This document shows, in pieces, positions 34,573-45,053 of a DNA stretch of 64,000 bases. Source of the stretch: Isoetes taiwanensis (lineage: Eukaryota; Streptophyta; Lycopodiopsida; Isoetales; Isoetaceae); the NCBI GenBank assembly GCA_021234155.1, contig JAJEKV010000033.1:9269641-9333640 (forward strand). The letters run 5' to 3'. A program made the position numbers and the translations under genes. Each line of letters opens with the position of its first letter. Position 1 is the stretch's first letter. The notes under the pieces were generated by a model. That model was not told the origin of the DNA. It did not search any database and was given only the letters and a program-made list of their open reading frames with translations.

Positions 34573-36249
34573 TGTGACGTTCCAAAGCCAAAGATATCGC
34601 CCAGGGGCGTATACCGCATCGCCTGCCGCCACGCAGCGTACCGCCTCCTCCGGACGTGACGCTAGCGGTAGCCAGGTGAGTAGCCCTAGGGGGCAACTTG
34701 CCAGAAATATGTGCAACTATTAATGTGCACATTTTCCAATGTACACATTAATGTGGGCACACATTTCCAAGTGGACACTTCAATCCAAGTGGGCCACACC
34801 CATAGGTGCAATTAATGTGCACATTTTCCAATGTACACATTAATGTGGGCACACATTTCCATGTGTGCACATTTGGCCACCTAGCCCTTAAAGGCAAGTG
34901 GGCCCATTTCCAATTATCCCACATGCCAAAAGGGGAGAATTGGAAACCCTAACCAACCCCCTTGTCTATATAGGGTAGGAAACCCTAACTAGCCCAATTT
35001 TCGATTTTAGGGCTTGGGGAACTCGCTTTTTTTGCCTCAATGTACCAAAACCGCATCCCGAACTTCATTTGGGAGAATTGCATCCTTAGTTTCTCTAGAT
35101 TCGAGCGTTTCAGCAGGATGGTCGAGCTCAGGTCAGGAGGAGCCCCTCAAGGATCAGGTATTTGGCCAATTAGATAGTCTAAACCCTATTTTAGTCATTG
35201 AATCAGTAGGTTTAGCCTATCAGGTTGGCCATAGCAGCCCTCTAGATCTCTAGATAGCAGATTCTAACTAAAGAACCTAACTCTATGTTGTAGATTAGGT
35301 CTTGTTCTTTAGTTCTTCTGTGATGTATATGGATGATGTATCTCTATGAACTCCTTGTATTGGGAAGGGGGGTAGAGACCTAAAGCTTTGTAGTCGATGC
35401 TCCTAGAGTAGCCTCTCTAGCACACTGTAGATGCGGCCTATGCACAAGAACCACACCTGGTTGTGGGTGAAGGGGGGGCCCGGCTTATAAGGAGGTTAGG
35501 TTTCGACTCTTGAACGATCCCTATGGTGTGTTAGTGCTGCCGGGGATCATTGTGACTAGGTCTAATGGCTTGCCACTGCGTGTGGGCAAGGCATGGGCTC
35601 GACACTCGTGAGGTGGTGGAAATGACCTTCCATTGAGTTCAAGTCGAATACGGGCAGTGGCCCTCTAGTCACCTTGAGTCAGCATGTAGATCTCTGGAGG
35701 GAGAGATCCCTACCTGCCCCATCGGAACTGGGGAGATGCAACCCAGGATATAGCCCCCTTGGCTATGCATCCGGCGGGCTACAGTCAGGTCCCAACACTT
35801 TTCAGCCTACTCTGCAAAGTGTGCACAGGAGGGGCGGATGGAGTGGACAACCCTAAGCCATGTTCATATGCCAGCCAAATCCATTGCCATGAATTCTGTC
35901 TGCAATGAACTCTGGAGACCCAAGCCGTCAGTCACCCCTTGAGTCTGAGCCTTGGGTAGGACCCCCCTATGTGATGTGCTGATCTTTGTCTATGCAGATA
36001 TGTGGAGGACCATCCTTCGAGATGGTCACATGATGTTGATGTATGTGCTACTGACATGTATGTTTACGCTTCCGCAGCTAGGTAGGCCCTGAGGGAGACG
36101 GGGTGCAATGACCCTTCCACTCTTCCCACTGGAACCTGGCACGGTTGCAGTGTCATGTGGAGGGCCCTGTATTAGCCTGGAGCTGGTATGGGGGATGAAC
36201 TCCTGTTTGTATACGGTGAGGGCACCGTATGCGAGTAGGGGACGTCACA
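34573..36249 (+). repeat. G1 3' LTR
   Basis: 1677 bp, TGTGACGTTC...GACGTCACA, followed by the target duplication gctat. Confidence 0.93.
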
Positions 36250-39200
36250 GCTATGGAACTGAATATGGAGGCATGCAAGCCATTGTATCCGAATTCTAAA
36301 ATCTCGCGTCTAGCGACATGCTTATTAATAATAAATCTCCAACATAAGTGTGGATGGAGCAACAATAGTCTTTCCCAGTTATTTAGGTAAGTGTAAAAAT
36401 TTCATTCCAATGGTATTTGAATAAGTTGTTTGTTAAAATATATTGGTTTGCAGCTTATTGGGGGATATATTACCTGAAGGTCATTGCCTTCCAAAGAATA
36501 GAAGAGAAGCGATGGCATGCTTACATGAGCTAGGTTTGGAATACAATTCCATACATGCATGTCTAACGATCAGTATCCTTTTATCTAATGAATACGAAAA
36601 GTTGAACATGTGCCCAAAATGCAATGAGCCAAGGTATGATACCAAGATGAGAACAGCAAGAGTTCGAAGGAAAGTTTTGCGTCATATGCCTTTAATACCA
36701 AGGTTGCGTAAGATGTTTTGTTGTCCTTCACTTAGTGCACTTATGGAATTTCACTCAAAGCATCGTAGTACGGATGGTATTTTAAGGCTCACAGTGGATG
36801 GTGAAGCAATGAAACACATTGAGGATAAGTGGCCAGTTTTTAAAGAAGAGCCGAGAAACCTACGCCTTGCCATCGGGTTAGATGGTGTTTGTCCATTTGG
36901 CCAGAGGTCATCTAGTCATAGTGTATGGCCTATTGTGGCGGTGAATTACAATATCCCTCCTTGGCTAGCAACGAAAGCAGGGCATCTTATGCTGACGCTT
37001 ATTGTTCCAGGTATATATATTTCATTACTCGTATCTTATATTTATGTCCTCTAATTTTGTGTTATATTTATGTCCTCAAATTTTATGTTATTACATAGGT
37101 AAATATCAAGTAAGGAACATGGATATATACCTAGAGCCACTTATAGAAGAGTTGCAAGTACTTTGGAAGGGGATTAGTATGTATGATGTGGCAAGGTCAC
37201 CTCATGTCTTTACTTTTCATGCTATATGTTGTTTCACTATTCATGACTACCCGGGATTAAGTGTTGCTTCAGGTGCGTGTGCAGGTTTAGAGCATGCAAA
37301 TATATGATAATGCATAGTTTCTTCATTTCTAACGTTTATACATTATTTTGTAGGTTTACAAACAAGTGGATACCATGGATGCCCATCATGTGGATCTAAC
37401 TTAACATCTTATCGTTCAAAGCATTTAAATAAGCAAATATATCAGGGCCATAAGAAATTTTTGCCACCAACACATAGTATGCGTGGGAATGTGACTATTG
37501 AGAAACCAAAAAGGAGGACTCCCCAGGATTGGCTAGATACATGGAATGATGCTTGTAAGTCTCAAAATGTGTCTGGTGATGGTTTGATCACTCCACCTCC
37601 TGGTATGAAAAGACTATCTATATTTTATCGTCTTGAATACTGGTCACAGTTAAAAATTGCACACTTGCTTGACCCCATGCACATCTTCAAAAATGTTGGA
37701 CATTCAATTTGGAGACACTTAATAGGGGAGTGCGATACTCTGGGGAGTAGGAATGACTTGAAGGAGTTAAATATCATGCCACAATTATGGCCATTAGATA
37801 ATGGTAAGTGCAAAGATGCACCTTGGGTTCTTAGCAAACAAGAGATTAAACAAGTCAAACACGTGATATCTGCAATGAGAACACCAACAGGCTATAGTGC
37901 TTCTCTACGTCGGGCCTTTACAAAAGATGGTGAACTTACTGGCCTAAAATCACATGATTGGCACAAGTTTCTGCAGGTAAACCTATATTTTCTTTTAAAA
38001 TTGGTCATGTATTTGCTTACATGTGCATATTCTTTTATGTAGCATCTTCTTCCATGTGCAATAGATAATTGCTTGACGCCAAGGATTCGTGACGCAATTT
38101 ATCGATTGGGCAAGTTTACAAGGTATTATAGTAATTAGATACTTTGAAAAATTATCTTATTATATTATTATGTGTGATTTTAATTGTCTATTTTTGCATA
38201 TAGATGGGTATCATTAAAAGAAATCAATGCCTCAGAGATATCAATGATGGAGGTTGAAGTTGCGGAATTGTTGTGCATATTAGAGCGAAGCTTTCCTACG
38301 AGCTTGTTTGATCTTCAACTGCATCTTCTTGTACATATTCCTGAAGAAATCCGTTTGGTTGGACCGGCTCCTGGTCGTTGGATGTTTTTCTTAGAACGAT
38401 ATATGAAAGTGTTGAAAGGCTTTGTTCGTCAGATGGCACGACCAGAAGCGTGTATGGCTGAAGGGCATTTTGTGCAAGAGATTCTTTTCTTTATGAATGA
38501 TGCAACCACATCAATAGATATTAATGCTCCACGTATATGGCAAAGAGAACAGTGTGTAGAAGACATGGGAGAAGTTCTTGAAGGCATTGGTGTGGAACGC
38601 AAACTTAGCAAAGAAATGTACTTGGAGATAAATAAGTGGGTAATGGCAAACTGTGATAGTCTAGATGCATGGAGAGAACAATATAAGATTGCACATATGG
38701 AAAGAGAGGAGACTAGAAAAAGTCGTGGTTTAGGAAGAAGGCCAAGACGTGGGAAACGCATGAGGACCTTAGAAGATATTGAAATGTTGCCTGAAACAAT
38801 GCCACGAGAGTGGTTATTACGTAAGATGGAAGAAGCAGAACATCAAGGCATTGAAATTCTACCAGATGACTATAATATAGCGCTTGGATGTTCAAAAAAG
38901 GTATATTTCAATTTTTAACATTATTTCAACTTGTGAGTTTAGTTGTTGATATGTTGTTAATCTATCTCTTGTAGGCAAGATTCTACACATCAATGTGGGC
39001 ATATGGACAGCATTTTCGAGTCATGAGTGCTGATAAAAGTAGAGTTACATTTGATAGTGGTATTGCAGCATGCTTTGAGCAAAAAAGTCAAGCTTCAGCT
39101 AGGGACAATCAACCATTGGAAAGTGACCTTAATTATGTTGGTCAAATAACAGATATAATTGAAGTGGATTATCGCTCCTTCAAAGTCAACTTGTTGAAAG

Positions 39201-39730
39201 CAAAGTGGTTCAAAGCATGTTATCGAGGAAGAAATCGTACAATGAGGCAACATCCATCAGGTTTTTATGAGGTTAACTCTACTCAATTTTTAAGAGAAAT
39301 GGATGAGCCATTTGTTTATCCTAGACAAGTTGAGCAGGTTTTCTTCCACACAAATCAGAGGGACCCTGATTGGTGGATTGTAGTTCATGCAACACCTACA
39401 TCGCGACGCATGATTGATCCTTCTACTTTACATATGGATTTGGCATCTCCCGAGACTGATCCAACCCCTTTACTTGATGGAATTGATGCTCCAGAAGATA
39501 ACATCCATGAAATGGCAGGTGATTGGATAGAAGATCATGATTCAATTGAGGATGACAATGCATTTGAGGATGTGCTACCAATGGATTCAGCAAACCATCG
39601 ACTCATAGATTATGATGATGATGATGAAAATGGGGAAGTTGGTGATGTGCCTCAACATTTGTTGCATCTACAACTTGGTGATGATGAACTAGATGATATT
39701 GCACATGATATAAGAGATGGTGGTATTTGA
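36250..39730 (+). pseudogene. CACTA tnp2 transposase, main part (right of gypsy insertion)
   Basis: Seven exons join in phase with GT-AG introns: 36250-36386, 36454-37010, about 37100-37272, 37354-37976, 38043-38122, 38204-38900, 38975-39730. The first continues the frame cut at 22894. Transposase_21 (tnp2) motifs: MCPKCNEPRYD, MEFHSKHRSTDGILRLTVDG, LAIGLDGVCPFGQRSSSHSV, HGCPSCGSN, LLDPMHIFKNVGHSIWRHLI. DUF4218 follows (FDLQLHLLVHIPEEIRLVGP, RWMFFLERYMKVLKGFVRQM), then DUF4216 (YVGQITDIIEVDY, DPDWWIVVH). All blocks are open, so the gene looked intact until the gypsy insertion near its N-terminus. Confidence 0.92.
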
Positions 39731-40490
39731 TTAGCTAGTATAGGATCTTTTCCTAACAATGTTGTTTTGTGTATTTTGCCTATGAAATTGAATTTTTTTG
39801 ATGCCGTAAATGGGAAACATGAACATCTATGTTATATCTAAAGAGAATGATTCAAATCTGAAAAAATGAGTTGTGAAATGAGTAGTACAACATCTATCAT
39901 AAATAAAAATAACAAGGACATCACAGTGACAAAGATAGCGATGCAATAGATGTCTCTAATAGATGTCATATTTGTAGATAATGACACAAGCGTACATGAA
40001 TGAATCAGATGATATTATAGACGATACTATAATTGATGTAATTTGTAACACGTGTATGGTCATGTTATAAATGGAAGAATTATTGGTAGTATGAGTGATG
40101 TAAGTGGTGATAATATCCATGATGCTATTCGCAACATACATAATATCATGTGTGAGTACTGATATAACTAGTGCCATCACGTGATACAATAGATGACGTT
40201 ACAACTGATACTATAATTGTTATAAGTAATAGCACTTGTATGGTCATTACTAGAACTACAATAACTATTGATGCTAAGAGTGATGTAAGATGTGGTATAA
40301 ACAGTGATGCTATTAACACCAACTATAGTGTCATTATTGAGTACTGATATAATTATTGACATTAATTTTGATATTATGCATGACGCTATAAGTACTACAA
40401 TTTTCGTCATTGAAAGGGTCACATGCCCTGAATAGCATTATTAACATCATACAATGTTTTTTCATATTTTAAGTGATATAAAATTGACGC
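39731..40490. repeat. CACTA right non-coding end with subterminal repeats
   Basis: After the transposase stop, short repeated words (ATGATATTATAGACGATACT, GTGATGTAAG, TAATGACAC in both orientations) mirror the array at 20985-21560. Confidence 0.7.
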
Positions 40491-40513
40491 TAAATGGCTA
40501 TCCTCTTGTAGTG

Positions 40514-42771
40514 TGCAGTTACAGGGGCTTCAGAAGGTGCTGCAGTTACAGGGGCTTCAAAAGGTGCTGGAACTAGAGGTGCTGCAGTTACAGGGGCTTC
40601 AAAAGGTGCTGTAGTTAAAGAGGCATCAGCAATTGAAGGTTGTATAGCAGCAATTGTAGATGCTGCTGGTTCAAACCACAAATTTGCAATCTGGCTAGAG
40701 TTGAAGGACTCAGCTTGGTTGCTTAAAGTATCATCTAACAACAGAAAATGATAATTAGTAGCTGCAATTTAGTAACACATCATTCTTTGAAATGAAATGT
40801 AGCACATGTATACCTGAGGGAGCATCCTGTTGTAGGTTCTTCAAAGAATCCTTTGGTGTATTCTCCCCACATTTTTTCTTGGTAACCTCTTGCTGCTTAC
40901 ATTTTGGTCCAGCCTTCTTTGTACTCTTTGGCTTATCTGTAAGGTAAGTAAGTTAAAAATACAAACATGAATGACATTATTTTATAACTAGTATATGCAC
41001 TCACCAGAAACTGCAGGTATATGCTCACGTGCATTCCATTTCCTAGGTCTACCTTTACGAACATTAGGGAGTTTCTTTTGTCCACCTTCTTCTGCAATTG
41101 GTAAGGATTCTATTACTATTGGTGCAGGTTCAGCCTCAGAAATCCCTGGATCTGTTTGATCCTTAGCAGGTCCAATACTAGCATGTTCTTCTCCCTTCCA
41201 TTTCCTCTTGGCAGCAACTGCAAAAAACACAAGGCTGTAAGATTTATAAACTGCAATTAATAAAGACATTTATCTACATACTAACCTTTCTTGGGTGATG
41301 TCATAGACCTTGTTACACGTCTCTTCACCTTCACAGGTTCAGGTTCAGAGACTTGATCTTCCTCGATGTCTTCATCATCTTCTTCATGAGCAACAAGTTC
41401 TTCCTTACACTTGTTGGTAGGTAAGGAATCCAGGTAACCAAGCTCAACATATAATTCTGTAGGCACTTCACTCTTGCAAACTATGCAAAGAAGGTTCTCC
41501 ATACAAACTTGGAAACAAAACAAGTGATACTTGTGTCCACATTTTAATTCAACACTAAATGTATAATCTGGATTGAATTCAAACCCACATACTTGACAAC
41601 CAGAAACAAGATTAATCACTGTCAACTTACCAGAACTCGGTCTAATAATGCTTCTGCTAGCATAGTGCTCACGTAGGTGCTGCAAATGTTTAGCCTTCTC
41701 TTTGTATTCAGAAAAATCCAACATTTTGGCCTGCAAGGCATTGTTCAAACCTGATAACTTCTCCTCCATTGCTTTACTGTTGTCAGCCTGTTTTTTCCTT
41801 TTCAAAATTGTGAGCAAAGACAAACCAAGCTTAGATTCATCATCACAAAGCTTAGCAATACCAATTTCCTCATCTGGAAAGTCTTCAACCATAAGCTGAA
41901 TATCACGTTTAACAATTTTAATACTCTTGGAAACAGAGGTTGCAGCCTCATCAAAACCTGCAAGCAAGCCCTCATTTCTAATTTTCTCAATTTCAACCTC
42001 TTTGATTTGCTGCTGCAGAGACTTGATGGAATCTTCAAAAGCTAAATATTCAGCTTCTAAATAAGAGACACCCATATTAATATTCTCCAAAGTAGTGTCT
42101 ACTTGATCTGTTTTATGCCTTTTGTTCCTATTTGAAATCTCAATTCTTTCAAAAGCAAAGGTAGCCCAATCCAACAAATACTTACTTGGGTTCGATTCAG
42201 CTCTTCTAGTGTGCTGCCAAGCGAATGCACGGGCAAAAATAGTTCTGGCCTCATTGTTTTTCAAACCATCTTGATAAACCCTGTTAATTAAATCCTTGAG
42301 ACGATGTTCAAACTCTGGCCTAATTGCTGATACTTTTATCTTGTTGTCTTTCTTCACTTCCGTGGTCCAAACTGTCAAGAAATCACCCCTGGTGCAATTT
42401 GCCCAAGTTATAGTGCTTGGATCCTTGCCCTCATTGCACAAGCCACGATATTCTACAAACTGCTGGACTGTGTAAGCTTTCCTCATCTGCAAAGCAAGCA
42501 TCAGAAAAGTTAGGCGATTCAAATTAAAAAAAGAACAAAACAAATAAGTCTTGAATCTTCAATCTTTCTTAACTTCAAAGACAAACAGAAAAATCAGGAA
42601 GGATGACACAGAGACATGGATTTTTACCTCTTGTATGGTAGGCGGCTTGCTTGGTTCTTTGCCGAGACGCCGATCTTCAAATAAAACCTCTCTGTGGTTT
42701 GTACCAGTGGCAACATCGAGGCGTGCATGGCAATTATGATAAAGTACCAGTGATTCATTGGCAGCAAAAGA
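40514..42771 (-). CDS. RING-H2, coiled-coil, AT-hook protein of the TIR transposon
   Basis: Exons in phase on the minus strand: 42771-42628 (open, start unclear; NHREVLFEDRRLGKEPSKPP), 42486-41286, 41217-41005, 40936-40814, 40734-40514, then across the CACTA element to 20908-20636; about 725 residues. The large exon starts MRKAYTVQQFVEYRG, has a charged helical middle likely to be a coiled coil, then a canonical RING-H2 (C-x2-C-x15-C-x-H-x2-H-x2-C-x9-C-x2-C). Exon 3 has an AT-hook-like RKGRPRKWN. The C-terminus is Ala/Pro-rich with an acidic tail. RING-H2 suggests E3 ubiquitin ligase activity; AT-hook suggests DNA contact. I do not recognise the family. It lies wholly inside the TIRs, so it is transposon-borne, or captured. 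Confidence 0.65.
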
Positions 42772-42994
42772 TCATAGCTCTGGCCTCAAATCATAGCATG
42801 AAATCATAGGTCCGGCTTCACGAGAAAAAAAATGCGCCAAAAAGGATTTTAGGGTAAAAGCAAGAACCCAATTGAAAAAAAAAAAAAAAGCGGGGGGGAG
42901 GAAAAAAAAGAGGGAAAAAACTTCTTTGGGGGGTCTTTGAAGGGGTGCTTGCCATGCGCATTTTTGCCCCCCAATATTGTGCTTAGACCCTCTT

Positions 42995-44146
42995 CTCTTT
43001 TATCATTGATTCTAAATTTCTCATGAATGCCTTCGAGGGCTTTATTTGCATTGGTGGCCTTAGCTCCTTCATCCCAATTTGCTCGGTTCCTCTATTCCTG
43101 ATCCCTTATTCCATCCATTTCATTCTATTCTCGCATTCCTTTCCTTTTTTCATTTTGCATTTTGTCCCTTTCCTCTTTGTTTGTTCATTTTATCTCTTGA
43201 AACGTCTTTGCTCTTCTAGTGTCTTGACTCCCTCCTTTGCCCGCCTCTTGCCTCATCATAGTGCTTTTTGCCCTGGTAGTGTCATTTCATTATGTTGTTT
43301 TACTATGTTGACCCCAGTTATTTCATCCACCTTGCTTGGCCTTTTTTATTCTTGTTGGTCTCAGTGACCGGTCGTCAGCCAAATTTGCAAGTTGTTCACC
43401 GAGTTGTTCTCTTAACTCTGCTTCTTTCAACAATGTCATATAGCACCCATCTTTTCCCATCTTTCTCTCGCCATCATGGGTTCTTTGGTCCATCTAGATT
43501 GTTCTTGAGTCTCAAGATCCCTATCGTTGTTTCTACGTTGAAGATTCGCTTGGATCGGTTATGCATGTGGGTATATATTCATGAATTTTAGTCCTTGCTA
43601 TTTCTTGTTGTTGCTCTATTTGTTCTTTTACTCCAATCTTCTCATAGATTCTCAGTGGTTCTCATGGATGCCCTTATGAGGGCCTTTACTCGCTCTTTGT
43701 CATGGATTCTTTGTGTCTCATTAGTGCCTTTGCGGGCCTTTAGTTATTTTCATTTTGTCTCGTTTGCTTTGTTTCTCTGTTCTGCATGAATAATATAAGT
43801 TAGGTATGTTTGTTCTTACTTCTGTAGCGTCTTGTCGTTAGGTTTTTTCTGTAGTTTGTTGGTACGTTGGTTCTACAATTTGATTTCAAGTGCTTTGATG
43901 GTGGCCATTGATCTTGGTTGTGTTCGATTTTCATGCCTTCTTTGCCTTCTGCGGTCCCGTTGTCTTAGGTTTTCTTGCACCCCTTCCCCTCTATTTGCAG
44001 TGGCATCCCACCTCATCTCATGCTTATTACATTTTCCTAGCAGTGTGCCTTACAAGCTCTCGTGGTCTCGATGTATGATGGGGTTTGAGGGAGGTTCCTC
44101 TTTGTGTCGGATGTTGATATTTGTGCATAAGGACCTTTCCCTAGAA
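42995..44146. other. Right part of element A, non-coding
   Basis: Resumes the pyrimidine-rich body of element A after the TIR transposon. The frames here (for example 43023-43367) have the Phe/Ser/Leu/Cys composition of CT-rich DNA and no motif. Confidence 0.55.
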
Positions 44147-45053
44147 TGCTATGGTTCTCTTCTTATATAGAAGAGAACCATCATTCTAGGGAAAGGGACG
44201 TCTGTTTTGGCGTCACGCTATTTTGGACGTAGGAGTCACCTTTAGCCTGAGTTTTCTTTGGCACATGATTTCTTTAGCTCTGTCTGCTATATATCCCTGT
44301 AGATTCCAAGCAATTCTCATCGGCGTTTTTTTTGAGCTGAATTCTCCTTGTTCCAATGTTTCCCTCCCTCTCTCCTCTATGGCTGGTCGCATGGTTGGTT
44401 CGCTTGGCTTCTATTTGGTTTCTGTTCATCCCACCTCGTGAGGGCGGATTCTACTCTTCTCTTCTGTCTCGTTGAGGGCTGGTGGCCTCTGCAATTTTCC
44501 AGCGTAGCACTTGTCGCTTCTAGAGGGGTCGGGCCTAGTCTATCTTACTCTCTTTCTCTCTCGGCGTAGCTATGGGCTTCCGAGTGAACTAATTTCTCTC
44601 GATTTCCATTCATCTTTTTGTTCTTTCTTACATAAAACGTTTGTTGATGCTTGGCCTATCAGGCTTCTAACTCATTGTCTTACCTTGACTTTCCATGAGG
44701 TCGGTTGTGTGCAGTGACTGGACGATCCTCTTTCTTGGCAATTCCCAAGCAGTCTCTACATGTTTGGGGGTCGAGTTGGGGTCCTGGGTTCGATGAGGCG
44801 GCGAAAAATGATGCTGGTCTGGTGGAGTCATCGAGGGATTTTTGCAGTCACGTATGCTTTGAGATGAAACAGTTGATGCTTAACTTGGGGTCTTTGGGCT
44901 ACCTAGGATGTTCTTCTGATTGTTATATTGTTACTCACTCATTTGGGGTTATTTTTAAACCCCTATTATTCATTGTACTCATTTCATTCAGCTCAATGAA
45001 AACTCCACTTCACTTCGATGTTGATATTTGTGCATAAGGACCTTTCCCTAGAA
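44147..45053 (-). mobile_element. Helitron2/Helentron-like element B (short copy)
   Basis: Abuts element A head to tail. On the minus strand it starts TTCTAGGGAAAGG at 45053, and ends with the inverse repeat at 44184 and the hairpin 44153-44179. Its minus-strand 3' end (44147-44365) is about 97 percent identical to 12915-13130 of A, and its first 40 bases match A's. The 0.9-kb interior is otherwise different and non-coding, so it is a non-autonomous family member. Head-to-tail abutment is common for rolling-circle elements. Confidence 0.5.

Larger units (their letters stand above)
22895..36249 (+). mobile_element. Ty3/gypsy chromovirus, 13.4 kb (element G1)
   Basis: LTRs at 22895-24566 and 34573-36249 begin TGTGACGTTC and end GACGTCACA. 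The 5-bp target duplication gctat lies at 22890-22894 and 36250-36254, inside the CACTA transposase exon. Internal order is primer site, hairpin-rich leader, gag, protease, reverse transcriptase, RNase H, integrase, chromodomain, long 3' non-coding region, polypurine tract: a plant chromovirus. All frames are interrupted. LTRs match over their length but with many small differences, often at CG sites. Confidence 0.95.
20909..40513 (+). mobile_element. CACTA (En/Spm) transposon with nested chromovirus
   Basis: Left end CACTACAAGAGAATAGGCAA at 20909, and the right end at 40513 is its near-perfect inverse (CACTACAAGAGGATAGCCAT read inward). TGC flanks both sides, the 3-bp duplication typical of CACTA elements. 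Subterminal repeat arrays lie inside each end. It carries a tnp2-type transposase gene on the plus strand and a second gene, divergently oriented. Without the gypsy element nested at 22895-36249 it is about 6.2 kb. It disrupts the last exon of the RING-H2 gene. Confidence 0.95.
18224..42990. mobile_element. TIR DNA transposon, 27-bp TIRs, 4-bp TSD, unassigned superfamily
   Basis: Both ends carry the same 27-bp perfect terminal inverted repeat beginning GGGTCTAAGCACAATATT and continuing GGGGGGCAA (18224-18250 and 42964-42990). They are flanked by TCTT on both sides (18220-18223 and 42991-42994), a 4-bp target duplication. Without the nested CACTA element the transposon is about 5.16 kb. It carries two convergent genes: a minus-strand RING-H2 gene near the right end and a decayed plus-strand gene near the left end. 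TSD length and TIR do not fit hAT, CACTA, Harbinger, MULE or Mariner; Sola and Academ use about 4-bp duplications, but I cannot match the proteins to either. Confidence 0.75.
12915..44146 (-). mobile_element. Helitron2/Helentron-like element A (outer shell of the nest)
   Basis: On the minus strand the element begins TTCTAGGGAAAGG (44146 downwards) and ends CCTTTCCCTAGAA, four bases, then a hairpin (12921-12947) and ATAGCA. An inverted repeat at the 5' end with its partner placed just inside a 3' hairpin is the asymmetric-terminal-repeat plan described for Helitron2/Helentron elements. A second copy (44147-45053) shares about 215 bp of this 3' end and the last 40 bp of the 5' end but not the interior. 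Without the nested 24.8-kb transposon, A is about 6.5 kb, pyrimidine-rich on the plus strand, and shows no Rep/helicase coding, so it would be non-autonomous. Class assignment is an inference; the terminal structure is seen directly. Confidence 0.5.

Noticed and set aside
45040-45053. CCCTA words near element ends as possible telomeric repeats linked to the Penelope-like gene
   Set aside because: Single CCCTAG words belong to the terminal repeat of element B; no TTTAGGG array is present anywhere in the window.
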